The notes under the pieces are model-generated. The model saw nothing but the letters and a program-made list of their open reading frames with translations. It searched no databases and had not been told where the DNA came from. This document shows, piece by piece, positions 17,463 through 26,158 of a stretch of 64,000 nt of DNA. Numbering within the stretch: position 1 is the stretch's first letter; each line of letters opens with the position of its first letter. The translations under genes and the position numbers were made by a program. The DNA comes from CBDFKQ01 sp965248855. GTDB lineage: Bacteria > Bacteroidota > Bacteroidia > Cytophagales > 172606-1. The DNA lies in the NCBI GenBank assembly GCA_965248855.1, contig CBDFKQ010000021.1, forward strand, positions 27,968 through 91,967, in the 5' to 3' direction.

Positions 17463-17831
17463 TTATATTTTATCTAAAATTTCTTTTGTTAACTCACCTC
17501 TTATGTTACCGGTATTTAAAGTCGAACCGGGTTCGAAAAGCATTATCGAAACTTCATTTTCTGCAACCGGCCTATGTTCAATACCTCTTGGAACAATTAA
17601 AAATTCACCCTCGCCTATTTCTAATGTTTTATCTCTGAATTCCATAATAAACTTGCCTTCAATAACATAGAATAACTCATCTTCATTATCATGTTTGTGC
17701 CAAACAAATTCTCCATGAAATTTAACCAACTTGACATGTTGACCATTTAACTCTCCAACTATTCTTGGATTCCAATAATCATTGAATAAAGAAAGCTTTT
17801 CTGAAATATTAATTTTTTTTATCAGGTCCAT
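17463..17831 (-). CDS. Small cupin-domain protein
   Basis: A single-domain cupin of 122 residues. Cupin motif 1 is around WHKHDNEDELFYVIEGK (about residues 43-59), with His44, His46 and Glu50/51 as likely metal ligands. Motif 2 is around EGEFLIVPRGIEHRP (about 72-86), with a further His. Such proteins bind metals, sugars or small ligands, and the substrate cannot be predicted. The ATG at 17829-17831 (MDLIKKINISEK) is preferred. A longer reading from TTG at 17906 would overlap the upstream lpoB-like gene. It lies between the lpoB-like and COG3014 genes on the same strand and is probably co-transcribed. Confidence 0.82.
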   Translation of the reverse strand: MDLIKKINISEKLSLFNDYWNPRIVGELNGQHVKLVKFHGEFVWHKHDNEDELFYVIEGKFIMEFRDKTLEIGEGEFLIVPRGIEHRPVAENEVSIMLFEPGSTLNTGNIRGELTKEILDKI

Positions 17832-17868
17832 CTCTTTTAACAATTTTAGTACTGAAAAGCAGAAAAAA

Positions 17869-18459
17869 TTATTTTGTAATATATTTCTTGATTTTTTTAT
17901 CACCAAGCCAAACTATTTCATTGGTTTCTAAATCTGTTAAATTTAGATCTACCTGATAAAATGTTACTTGCTTTTTATTATAAGAATCTACTATTGAATT
18001 AATAGTACCAAACAGCATAAAATCAGCACCTAATTCACGACCCCATTTTTTTTGAGTATCAGTTGAAGCAAATTCCTGTTGGTCTGCTCTTTCCTGACGA
18101 AGTTTTTCACGAAAAGAACTGCTTTGAACTACCCTAACAATGCCGGTGTTAATAAACTCACGTTCCATATCGGTAACAAAAGTTTCTGCCTCAATGTGTT
18201 CACTACTTTTATTAGAAATAACGCCAAGTATTATTGTTGGTTTTCTTCCGGAATGAGCGTTATTATAGTTCGACAACCAAGGGCGGTTAAGGCAGTCTTT
18301 TGTCATTTCCTGCGCTACCAATTTAGAATCTGTATCATTCCAACGGCCGCTTAAATCAATTTGTTGGTCAGGACTGATACGTGTTACTGAATGAGGTTTG
18401 CAACCAATGGCCAAAACAATTAGTAAAACCAATACAAGTGAAAATTTAATAAGTTTCAT
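17869..18459 (-). CDS. LpoB-like penicillin-binding-protein activator lipoprotein
   Basis: The 196-residue product has a signal peptide ending in LAIGC (lipid-modified Cys20). An alpha/beta domain resembling the PBP1B activator LpoB follows, with KPTIILGVISNKSSEHIE, a helix with FVTDMEREFINTGIVRVV, and ELGADFMLFGTINSI. In Enterobacteria LpoB stimulates peptidoglycan glycosyltransferases from the outer membrane. A matching role here is an inference from fold and from its neighbour, the COG3014 gene two genes downstream. The start is the ATG at 18457-18459. It is likely the first gene of a three-gene operon. Confidence 0.8.
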   Translation of the reverse strand: MKLIKFSLVLVLLIVLAIGCKPHSVTRISPDQQIDLSGRWNDTDSKLVAQEMTKDCLNRPWLSNYNNAHSGRKPTIILGVISNKSSEHIEAETFVTDMEREFINTGIVRVVQSSSFREKLRQERADQQEFASTDTQKKWGRELGADFMLFGTINSIVDSYNKKQVTFYQVDLNLTDLETNEIVWLGDKKIKKYITK

Positions 18460-18541
18460 ATTTTCTTAAAAAGTAATAGTGGGAAATATGTAATGTAAAT
18501 GCAAAGTCAAAAATCTTGCCGAATCGTAAATTTAATTAATA

Positions 18542-19210
18542 TTAAATTTCAGAATGTATGTGAATGTTTTTTAAATCATAAATAGATTGAGTAGGGTTTT
18601 CGGCTTTAAAAATAAAATTTCCGGCTACCAATACATCTACACCTATATTTAAAAGGTTAATAGAATTAAGTTTGTTAACACCACCATCTACTTCAATTAA
18701 TGCTTTTGAATGGGTACTCACAATTAATTCTTTCGCGAACTTAACTTTGTTATATGTATTTTCTATAAAAGTCTGGCCTCCAAAACCCGGATTTACCGAC
18801 ATGATACAAATTAAATCCAAATCGACAATAATATCCTCAAGCAAAGCACAGGAAGTGTGAGGGTTTATTGCAACTCCGGCTTTGCAACCGGCATTTTTTA
18901 TTTGTTGAATAATGCGATGTAAATGACTGCAAGCTTCATAATGAACCGAGATAATTGCTGCTCCCGCTTGAGCAAAAGTTTCAATATATCTTTCAGGTTT
19001 TTCAATCATTAAATGCACATCAAGAGGTTTTTTTGAATGTTTTGCTATGGCTTCGCAAACAGGAAAACCAAAAGAAATATTGGGAACAAAATTTCCATCC
19101 ATAATATCTACATGGATCCAATCAGCTTCACTGTTATTTAACATTTCAACATCTTTTTGAAGATTGGCAAAATCTGCAGCTAAAATTGATGGGGCGATAA
19201 TTGGTTTCAT
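18542..19210 (-). CDS. rpe: Ribulose-phosphate 3-epimerase
   Basis: This enzyme interconverts ribulose-5-phosphate and xylulose-5-phosphate in the pentose phosphate pathway. The 222-residue TIM barrel shows the family pattern: APSILAADFANL at the N-terminus, VDIMDGNFVPNISFG with metal and catalytic residues, LDVHLMIEKPE, then VNPGFGGQTF, and the phosphate-binding EVDGGVN. The length is standard. The start is the ATG at 19208-19210. It is divergent from kdsB with a gap of only 80 bases, so the two promoters must be close together. Confidence 0.96.
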   Translation of the reverse strand: MKPIIAPSILAADFANLQKDVEMLNNSEADWIHVDIMDGNFVPNISFGFPVCEAIAKHSKKPLDVHLMIEKPERYIETFAQAGAAIISVHYEACSHLHRIIQQIKNAGCKAGVAINPHTSCALLEDIIVDLDLICIMSVNPGFGGQTFIENTYNKVKFAKELIVSTHSKALIEVDGGVNKLNSINLLNIGVDVLVAGNFIFKAENPTQSIYDLKNIHIHSEI

Positions 19211-19290
19211 TTTGTAAAATTATAATTTACAAGTTTATTTTTTAATGAATGATTACATTTATTTTGTGAAATAATTTAAAATAAAAAATT

Positions 19291-20043
19291 TTGAAAATTC
19301 TCGGTGTTATTCCTGCAAGATACGCTTCTACCAGATTCCATGCTAAATCATTAATTGATATTAAAGGCAAATCGATGATAAGAAGAGTTTATGAACAAGC
19401 TGTTAAATCTAAATCTCTAACCGAAGTTGTAATTGCAACCGATCACGAATTGATATTTAATCATGTTAAAAATTTTGGCGGAAAAGCGGTTTTAACTTCT
19501 GAAAATCATCCCAGTGGAACGGACAGATGTTTTGAAGCATTACAAAAAAATGAAAATAATTTTGATTTTGTAATCAATATTCAAGGCGATGAACCTTTTA
19601 TTGACCCAGATCAAATTGATGTTTTATCGAATTGCTTAACTGATGAAACTGAGTTGGCAACATTAGTTCAAAAAATAACAAATATTGCACACATAACAGA
19701 TATTGGTGAGGCTAAAGTTGTATTAAACTCTAATAATGAAGCAATATATTTTAGCAGAAGCCCTATTCCTTTTGTGAGAAATGCTGAAACTGAAAAATGG
19801 TTAGATCTTTTTCCATTTTACAGACATGTTGGAATGTATGCCTACCGATCGGATATTTTAAAAAAAATAACCCATTTATCACCTTCAATTTTAGAAAAGG
19901 CAGAATCATTAGAGCAGTTACGATGGATAGAAAACGGATTTAAAATAAAAGTTGCTTTTACAGATTTTGAAAGCCCGTGTATAGATACTCCGGAAGATTT
20001 ACAGAAAGCATTAATTTGGATGAAAGAAATGAAAATCGATTAA
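19291..20043 (+). CDS. kdsB: 3-deoxy-manno-octulosonate cytidylyltransferase
   Basis: This enzyme activates Kdo as CMP-Kdo for lipopolysaccharide inner-core synthesis in the cytoplasm. The 250-residue protein begins KILGVIPARYASTRFHAKSL, with the nucleotide-binding ARYxSTR block typical of KdsB. It also has VVIATDHELI, NIQGDEPFI, YFSRSPIPF and LEQLRWIENG. The start appears to be TTG at 19291, right at the conserved first strand, and no ATG is available upstream in frame before a stop. Its presence confirms a Gram-negative outer membrane. Confidence 0.95.
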   Translation: MKILGVIPARYASTRFHAKSLIDIKGKSMIRRVYEQAVKSKSLTEVVIATDHELIFNHVKNFGGKAVLTSENHPSGTDRCFEALQKNENNFDFVINIQGDEPFIDPDQIDVLSNCLTDETELATLVQKITNIAHITDIGEAKVVLNSNNEAIYFSRSPIPFVRNAETEKWLDLFPFYRHVGMYAYRSDILKKITHLSPSILEKAESLEQLRWIENGFKIKVAFTDFESPCIDTPEDLQKALIWMKEMKID

Positions 20044-20080
20044 GAAAAAATAAAAAATTAATATATATCTTATAAAAATA

Positions 20081-20162
20081 AATATTTGAGGCCTCCCTTC
20101 GATCCGGACTTTACACCTCAATCCTTTTGTGAGTTTACAAACAAAAGGATTTTCAATAAAAT
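20081..20162. repeat. Dispersed intergenic repeat, copy A
   Basis: It aligns without gaps to 32610-32691 with 57 of 82 positions identical by manual count. The best-conserved parts are around CCGGACTTTAC, CAATC, TTTTGT and AAAAGGATTT. It contains an 11-bp inverted repeat AATCCTTTTGT (20120-20130) / ACAAAAGGATT (20141-20151). Both copies are intergenic and less AT-rich than their surroundings, which suggests a REP-like or non-autonomous mobile element. Confidence 0.6.
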
Positions 20163-20593
20163 AATTTTATAATTATCAGTTTATCAATATCTATATATTC
20201 ATAATTAAAAACAATCGAATTTCTCATTTCGACCTAAACAACAGAATAAACCATAAAAATAATTAAGGTAGTTCATAAAAATCAAATTTGAGTAAATATA
20301 TCTTAATAAAATAAAATTATGTTTTTTATCATGAGAATGGGGGATAAAGTTTTTGTTTAACCCGAGGGTAGCGGTGAAGTTAAACTTTTTTCGTTGTTAA
20401 GATATTCACAAATGGCTTTTTATAAATAATTTTAAAGAAAAAATAAAAATTGGCACGAATATTTATTACTAATTATTATTTCTGATAATATAATTTCCCC
20501 AAGATAAAAGTAAAGTACTTAAACCAAACTATTATTAAACTCCATTTAATAACTCAATTAAATTTTGAATTTATATCTAGAGGAAGGATTACA
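20163..20593. other. Long spacer upstream of the outer-membrane protein gene, with an inverted repeat
   Basis: It is non-coding as far as can be seen. GTTTAAC (20355-20361) pairs with GTTAAAC (20379-20385) around a GC-richer 17-base loop, and six T follow, giving a terminator-like shape on the plus strand about 200 bases before the next gene. A strong Shine-Dalgarno-like AGGAAGGA, rare in this phylum, lies directly before the ATG at 20594. Confidence 0.4.
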
Positions 20594-22534
20594 ATGGATA
20601 AATCTTTAAAAAATAAAATTAACCCGGTTTTTAAAATTTTATTTTGCGGATTTTTATTTATTTTACTTCCGCTACACGTATATGCTCAAAAGAAAGATTC
20701 TATTGGAGTCGCAAAAAAAGATACCATTGCTACAGTCGATTCAATTTCTAAATCCAGCGATAAAAATTTTGTTAAAGACAGTATTTTTTATAATAAACTT
20801 CAAAAGAGGATGTATAAAACACACATCGGACATGAGATTTATGATTTCTTATTTAAAAATGTTTATAATTCCGGTAGAGATAACAGAGAGGTACAAAAAA
20901 TTGATGATAACCCATTCAAGAAATATGAGGGTAAAATTATTCGTCATATCGATGTAAAGCAACTCGCTGTATTTGGTCCCAGTATTTATGATACTGTCAG
21001 AAAAGGTAATTGGTCGGATAGACTTGGAAGTAAACTTCATCGCGACACAAGGGATTATACAATTAAACGTGCTTATTTATTGTTTTCTGAAAACGAAACA
21101 CTAAGAGCACAAGTTTTAAAAGATAATGAACGTTTGCTTCGGGGTACTTCTATATTTCATGATGCCAGGATAATAGTAATTCCCGATAAAAAAAATCCAG
21201 GAATTGTTGATATAATGGTCATTACGCAAGATGTATGGTCATTAGAACCAACAGATGTGACTTATAATGGTGGTCAATATGGTCTTACGGTTCAACAAAA
21301 GAATTTCTTGGGTTTTGGTCACAACTTTATAAGCGGTTTTGTTAATAATGCTTCCGATACCTTGCAAAAATTCGGATATTTTGGAAAATATTATATACCA
21401 TCCATAAATAGAAGAAATTTTATATCTGCAGAAATTGATTTAGTAAATCTTAGGGATACAAAGCAATATGGTATACATGGCGCGCGTAAATTTTTAACAC
21501 CTGAAACAAAATATGCCGGAGCAATTGGTTATGATTATTTTCATCTCACTAATTATGTGTACAAAAATGAAAGTTCAGATAGTATAAAACCATTACCTAT
21601 TACATATGGTTTGAGCGATGTATGGTTAGGACGAGCTTTTAAATTAAATATTGGTAATGAAGAATTTAACAGGCAAACCAAACTTGTTTTTGCAGGCCGG
21701 GCTACAAAATATGATTATATTCTGAGGCCGTTTGTAAGTTCGGATTCGAACAGGTTATATACAAACAGACAAATCTATTTAATGAGTGTTGGTTTTTCAA
21801 ACAGAAGTTATAAAAGAGACCTTTTAATTTACGGTTTTGGTAAAACTGAAGATGTACCTTATGGCTATCTGGCATCTATTATTGGAGGATTTGAAAATAC
21901 CGAATTTGGAAGAGGAATGTATTATGGAGCAAAATTTTCACGAGGCGATTATCTGCCCCGAAAATCCGGATATTTATATACACTCATTAATATAGGTAGT
22001 TTTTTTAGGAAAGGTACAAGTGAACAAGGTATAATAAGTATCTCAAGTTCTTATTTCAGCCCTTTATTACAAATTCGAAGGCGAAATTTTCGACATTTTA
22101 TAAATGCAAATTATACCTCCGGTTTTAATAGATTTGATCACGAATTAATTGATATAAATAATACCAATGGAATAGTTGGTGTAAGTTCAAACTCTTTGCG
22201 CGGCACAAAGAGATTAACAATAGGTTTTGAAAGTATATTTTTCTCTAAGCTTGATGTAATAGGCTTCAGAACGGCTATGTTTGGCTTTGCAAACTTTGGA
22301 GTAATAAATTATACAAATAAAGAATTATTAAAAGGAACAATTTACCAAGGCTTTGGTATCGGTTTCCGTTTTAGAAATGAAAATTTTGCTTTTAATACTT
22401 TCCAAATAAGATTGGGTTATTATCCTAACGTTCCAAATATTGGTAATCCATTAAGGACTGAATTTGGAGATATTCCTTCATTAAGATTTCAGGATTTTGA
22501 TATTTCGGCACCCGAAGTGGTTTCTTTTAGGTAG
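20594..22534 (+). CDS. Outer-membrane beta-barrel protein with POTRA-like region (BamA/TamA-related)
   Basis: The 646-residue protein has a signal peptide (about 1-32, ending VYAQ). A periplasmic region of about 200 residues includes a POTRA-like pattern (KIIRHIDVKQLAVFG, then RGTSIFHDARIIVIPDKKN, then VDIMVITQDVWSLEP). A beta-barrel follows from about residue 215 to the end, with NFLGFGHNF and an aromatic C-terminus (EVVSFR). It looks like the Omp85-type surface-antigen proteins common in Bacteroidetes, but it is shorter than BamA. The substrate is unknown. A Shine-Dalgarno-like AGGAAGGA precedes the ATG. It is convergent with the slyD-like gene. Confidence 0.75.
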   Translation: MDKSLKNKINPVFKILFCGFLFILLPLHVYAQKKDSIGVAKKDTIATVDSISKSSDKNFVKDSIFYNKLQKRMYKTHIGHEIYDFLFKNVYNSGRDNREVQKIDDNPFKKYEGKIIRHIDVKQLAVFGPSIYDTVRKGNWSDRLGSKLHRDTRDYTIKRAYLLFSENETLRAQVLKDNERLLRGTSIFHDARIIVIPDKKNPGIVDIMVITQDVWSLEPTDVTYNGGQYGLTVQQKNFLGFGHNFISGFVNNASDTLQKFGYFGKYYIPSINRRNFISAEIDLVNLRDTKQYGIHGARKFLTPETKYAGAIGYDYFHLTNYVYKNESSDSIKPLPITYGLSDVWLGRAFKLNIGNEEFNRQTKLVFAGRATKYDYILRPFVSSDSNRLYTNRQIYLMSVGFSNRSYKRDLLIYGFGKTEDVPYGYLASIIGGFENTEFGRGMYYGAKFSRGDYLPRKSGYLYTLINIGSFFRKGTSEQGIISISSSYFSPLLQIRRRNFRHFINANYTSGFNRFDHELIDINNTNGIVGVSSNSLRGTKRLTIGFESIFFSKLDVIGFRTAMFGFANFGVINYTNKELLKGTIYQGFGIGFRFRNENFAFNTFQIRLGYYPNVPNIGNPLRTEFGDIPSLRFQDFDISAPEVVSFR

Positions 22535-22535
22535 A

Positions 22536-22575
22536 AAGGTAAATTATTATAATAATTAATAATTTACCTTCTTTT
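22536..22575. terminator. Hairpin between convergent genes
   Basis: A 14-bp inverted repeat AAGGTAAATTATTA (22536-22549) / TAATAATTTACCTT (22557-22570) starts two bases after the stop at 22534 and is followed by CTTTT. It is AT-rich with only a short T tract, so it is a modest terminator candidate for the outer-membrane protein gene. Confidence 0.55.
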
Positions 22576-22577
22576 AA

Positions 22578-23096
22578 TTAATGTTGATGCCCACCTTCAC
22601 CATGAACATGTCCATGACTTAATTCATCTGCAGTAGCATCTCTAACATCAATTACCGATCCTTTAAAATGCAATACAAAACCTGCTAAAGGATGGTTAAA
22701 ATCCATTGTCACTATATCATCTTCACTAATTTCAATTACTCTCCCTTGAAGCGGATTTCCATTTTCATCAACCATCGGTAATACAGAACCGGGTTGTAAC
22801 ATCTCATGATCCAATTCTCCATCTACACGGAAAGTTTCAATTGGAAGGTCTATTACAGCTTCATCGTCAAAATCTCCATATCCTTCTTCTGCCGAAATAG
22901 AAAATGAAAACGTATCTCCTTTTTGCTTTCCCTGGATATTTTCTTCAAATCTTTCTAATAGTTGGCCTGTTCCAAAAATAAAAACCAAAGGATTTCCATC
23001 TTCCGATTTATCGGCAAGTACTCTATTTTCGCTATCTTTTTCATCTACCTCCAATTCGTAGGATAATGAAACTACTTTATTTTCTTGAATTGTCAT
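22578..23096 (-). CDS. FKBP-type peptidyl-prolyl isomerase, SlyD-like
   Basis: This is a cytoplasmic proline isomerase and chaperone. The 172-residue product has the FKBP core (VSLSYELEVDEKD, then PLVFIFGTGQLLERFEENI). The inserted-in-flap chaperone domain (EGYGDFDDEAVIDLP to VDENGNPLQGRV) places it in the SlyD group. FNHPLAGFVLHF returns to the FKBP core. The C-terminus HGHVHGEGGHQH is His-rich and could bind nickel or other metals, as in SlyD. The ATG at 23094-23096 (MTIQENKV) is preferred over a TTG at 23120, since a -7-like promoter box sits on that TTG. Confidence 0.92.
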   Translation of the reverse strand: MTIQENKVVSLSYELEVDEKDSENRVLADKSEDGNPLVFIFGTGQLLERFEENIQGKQKGDTFSFSISAEEGYGDFDDEAVIDLPIETFRVDGELDHEMLQPGSVLPMVDENGNPLQGRVIEISEDDIVTMDFNHPLAGFVLHFKGSVIDVRDATADELSHGHVHGEGGHQH

Positions 23097-23117
23097 GTTT
23101 AAACATTTGTTAGGCTG

Positions 23118-23125
23118 CAAATGTA
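23118..23125 (-). promoter_or_regulatory. Candidate -7 box for the slyD-like gene
   Basis: On the minus strand this reads TACATTTG, fitting TAnnTTTG, 22 bases before the ATG at 23096. No matching -33 TTG was found. Its position supports the shorter start of the gene. Confidence 0.38.
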
Positions 23126-23388
23126 ATTATTAAGAAAAGAATTAAAAATCATAACATCTTATTTCATATTATTTTAAATCATTTATACAGTTATAATTAA
23201 AATTTTTAAAACAAATTGTGATTATGAATAAATCTCAGATTGCTTTGAGTATTTCTTTAAACGAACTAAAGATTGAAATTTTTAAATTTGAACTTTAGTA
23301 TTTACTTTGCTTCATATTTTTAATTTAAAAATATGAAAAATTTAATTTTCTAATCTTAATTAAACAGTTTTTTTCAATTTACATAAAC

Positions 23389-24876
23389 ATGGATAACAGA
23401 ATTTGGCGAAAGAAACCGCTTGAAGCATATGAGGCGGACATAAAAAAGAGTGAGTTGAAACGGGTATTAGGCAAGTGGAGTTTAACAGCCATAGGTATTG
23501 GTGCCATAATTGGTGGAGGGATTTTTGTACTTACCGGAACAGGCTCACATTATCATGCAGGCCCGGCATTGGCACTTTCATTCGTAGTTGCCGGTACCGG
23601 TTGTATTTTTGCTGCATTGTGCTATGCTGAGTTTTCGTCTATGTTGCCGGTTGAAGGCTCTGCTTATGCTTATGCTTATGGAACAGTTGGTGAAATATTC
23701 GCCTGGTTAATCGGTTGGGGATTAGTACTTGAATATGCCATGGGTGCAATGACAGTTGCGGTAAGTTGGTCAGGCTATTTTACAAAATTCATTCATTTAT
23801 TCCTTCATATTGAAATACCGTATTGGTTAAATAACGATCCTGTATCTGCAATGACATATGCAAAAGTGCATCAAATCGCCCCACCTGATTTTGCATTTAA
23901 TTTACCTGCATTTTTAATTATATGGATTGTTACAGCTGTACTTGTAAAAGGTATAAAAGAAGCAGCCGGAGCAAATAATATAATCGTAATAATGAAGGTT
24001 TGCGCAGTAATATTTGTAATTATCGCAGGAGCTTTTTTTATTAATACGGCTAATTGGCATCCTTTTATACCTGAACCTACAATAATTACCGGTGAAAATG
24101 GAGAACCGCATCAAGCATATGGGTGGATGGGCGTAATAGGTGGAGCTTCAGCAATTTTCTTTGCTTATATCGGTTTTGATGCAGTTTCAACTCAGGCAGG
24201 TGAAGCAATAAACCCTCGAAAAGATATGCCTTTTGCCATTATAACTTCTTTATTAGTTTGCACAGTACTTTATATTCTGGTTTCTCTTGTTTTGACGGGT
24301 ATGATAAATTATAAAGATATTGTTGGTGAAGGACTTAAAGCCCCTGTTGCATTTGCATTTGATCAGGCAGGACAACCATGGGCAGTATTTATTGTTACTG
24401 CTGCAGCAACAGTAGGTTTACTTTCAGTAATGTTGGTAATGATGCTTGGTCAAACAAGAATATTTTTAGGAATGTCGAAAGATGGATTATTGCCCAAGTT
24501 TTTTAGTGTGATACATCCTAAATTTAAAACTCCCTGGAAGAGTACAATACTTGTCGGAGCCATAGTTTCAATTGTAGCTTCAATCACTCCGATAAGTGTT
24601 TTAGGTGATATGACAAGCTTTGGTACCTTATTTGCCTTTGCAATGGTTTGCCTGGCAGTGTGGATGCTGAGGGTTAAGTCTCCAAATTTAGAACGCACAT
24701 TTAAAGTACCTGCACTTCCTATCATTGCAACATTAGGAATATTAACAAACTTACTTTTAATATCAACATTAAATAGCAAGGCACAGCTTTTTGCTTTAAG
24801 TTGGTTAGCCTTAGGCGTCGTTGTTTATTTTGTATATAGTAAAAGACATAGTAATTTAGAACAAGGCAATAATTAA
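23389..24876 (+). CDS. APC-superfamily amino acid permease
   Basis: This is an inner-membrane amino acid transporter of the cationic-amino-acid/YfnA-like branch. It has 495 residues and about 12-13 spans. The unwound first span is present as LTAIGIGAIIGGGIFVLTG, with the GGGIF binding loop typical of APC proteins. Span 6 has FFAYIGFDAVSTQAGEAINP, with the conserved FxGFD and EAxNP motifs. Substrate specificity cannot be set from sequence. It is a single gene with its own terminator at 24900-24931. Confidence 0.92.
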   Translation: MDNRIWRKKPLEAYEADIKKSELKRVLGKWSLTAIGIGAIIGGGIFVLTGTGSHYHAGPALALSFVVAGTGCIFAALCYAEFSSMLPVEGSAYAYAYGTVGEIFAWLIGWGLVLEYAMGAMTVAVSWSGYFTKFIHLFLHIEIPYWLNNDPVSAMTYAKVHQIAPPDFAFNLPAFLIIWIVTAVLVKGIKEAAGANNIIVIMKVCAVIFVIIAGAFFINTANWHPFIPEPTIITGENGEPHQAYGWMGVIGGASAIFFAYIGFDAVSTQAGEAINPRKDMPFAIITSLLVCTVLYILVSLVLTGMINYKDIVGEGLKAPVAFAFDQAGQPWAVFIVTAAATVGLLSVMLVMMLGQTRIFLGMSKDGLLPKFFSVIHPKFKTPWKSTILVGAIVSIVASITPISVLGDMTSFGTLFAFAMVCLAVWMLRVKSPNLERTFKVPALPIIATLGILTNLLLISTLNSKAQLFALSWLALGVVVYFVYSKRHSNLEQGNN

Positions 24877-24899
24877 TATAAGATACATAGATTATTAAG

Positions 24900-24931
24900 G
24901 CAGTTACTATAAAAAGTAACTGCTTTTTTTT
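24900..24931 (+). terminator. Intrinsic terminator of the amino acid permease gene
   Basis: A 9-bp perfect stem GCAGTTACT (24900-24908) / AGTAACTGC (24915-24923) has a 6-base loop and is followed by eight T. It lies 24 bases after the stop codon. Confidence 0.9.
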
Positions 24932-24970
24932 GAATTACAGGATAAATTTATAATTTGAAAAAATGAACAT

Positions 24971-25035
24971 GATAATTGATCAAAATAATTGATCATTTTT
25001 AAATCTATATTATAGCATGCCCGATCAATTATTTT
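24971..25035 (+). promoter_or_regulatory. Inverted and direct repeats that enclose the start codon of the TauE/SafE gene
   Basis: TAATTGATCA occurs twice directly (24973-24982 and 24986-24995). AAAATAATTGATC (24982-24994) is the exact reverse complement of GATCAATTATTTT (25023-25035), which lies inside codons 3-7 of the next gene. In RNA this gives a 13-bp stem with the ATG (25017-25019) in a 28-base loop. The first direct repeat could compete for the same arm over 9 bases. It may be a translational switch, or an operator for a protein that binds TGATCA-centred sites. Confidence 0.4.
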
Positions 25036-25751
25036 ATCTCCTCCCGCTCTTAGTTTTAATTTCATTTTCATATTCATCAGTTGGCCATGGTGGTGCCAGT
25101 GGTTACATAGCTATTTTAACATTAGTAGGTATTCAGGGTTTTTTAATTAAGCCCTCAGCATTGATTCTTAATTTAATTGTATCTTCCATTTCATTCTTTC
25201 AATTTTATAGGGCGGGGCATTTTAAATGGTATCTTTTTTGGCCTTTTGCAATTACATCCATTCCTATGGCTTATGTTGGATCTATAATTAAGGTTGATCC
25301 ACATCTATTTCAAAAATTTTTAGGTTTTGCCTTATTTTTTCCGATTTTAAAACTGATAGGAATTTTTAACAATAAAAATGAAGTGTCAAATAATGTAAAT
25401 CTAATTGGAGCTTTGTTAATTGGTGGAATATTAGGTTTTTTATCGGGAATGCTTGGAATCGGAGGAGGAATTTTTCTAACCCCCATTATTATTTTATTGG
25501 GGTGGGCCAACATGAAAACTGCTGCTGCAGTTTCGGCATTATTCATTTTCGTAAATTCTTTATCCGGCTTATTCGGTTTGATTAGTAAAGGCTTAGTTAT
25601 TGAAAATAATGTTTATTTATGGATAGCAGCCGCTGTGTGTGGTGGTGGTGTCGGTGCTTATTTTGGCAGTACAAAATTCAATTCTAAAACACTTCAATAT
25701 ATCCTCGCCTTAATTTTACTCGTTGCGGCTTTTAAATTAATTCTTACTTAA
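25017..25751 (+). CDS. TauE/SafE-family anion exporter/permease
   Basis: This is an inner-membrane protein of the sulfite exporter family (formerly UPF0721/DUF81), linked to movement of sulfite, sulfoacetate and other organic anions. The 244 residues contain about seven spans. The two family repeats are visible as SYSSVGHGGASGYIAIL near the N-terminus and GFLSGMLGIGGGIFLTPIII in the middle. The start ATG at 25017 lies in the loop of a strong inverted repeat. No sulfur-metabolism genes are adjacent, so the substrate is unknown. Confidence 0.9.
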   Translation: MPDQLFYLLPLLVLISFSYSSVGHGGASGYIAILTLVGIQGFLIKPSALILNLIVSSISFFQFYRAGHFKWYLFWPFAITSIPMAYVGSIIKVDPHLFQKFLGFALFFPILKLIGIFNNKNEVSNNVNLIGALLIGGILGFLSGMLGIGGGIFLTPIIILLGWANMKTAAAVSALFIFVNSLSGLFGLISKGLVIENNVYLWIAAAVCGGGVGAYFGSTKFNSKTLQYILALILLVAAFKLILT

Positions 25752-26158
25752 AATATTAATACTGCGTTTAAACTTTAAATAAGATCAAAAGATTGAATAT
25801 TAATAATTCATAACATATATATGAAAATGATTTATATATTATGAATCATTAATAAATGCCTTTTATTTTTGCTCAATATAATTTTTTCTATTAAACTGAT
25901 AGTTAACTTTTTAATAAGATATTTTTCTTAATTTAAACAATCACAACCTTTCTTTCCATCCTTCGTTTTAAGTTAATGTTAAGCCAAGTTAATATTTATT
26001 TTTATGACATTTTATGTAAAATGTCATAAAAATGGCAAAATACATTAATTAAAAGCTGAATAATATTAATTTGTTATTAAAATATATCCTGATTTTTAAA
26101 ATACAAATATTCCCGATAAGATTTTAAAATTTTAAACTCAAAAAATTAAATTTTTATT
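25752..26158. other. Spacer before the large secreted protein, with a perfect palindrome
   Basis: 407 AT-rich bases. The standout is a 16-bp perfect inverted repeat, 25999-26014 and 26017-26032, with a 2-base centre (core ATGACATTTTA/TAAAATGTCAT). It lies about 126 bases before the start at 26159. No T-tract gives it a clear terminator function, so an operator or regulatory cruciform is as likely. No ORF was seen. Confidence 0.5.

Noticed and set aside
17505..17545. Possible tRNA T-arm-like sequence (GGTTCGAA)
   Set aside because: It lies inside the cupin coding region and no cloverleaf can be formed around it.
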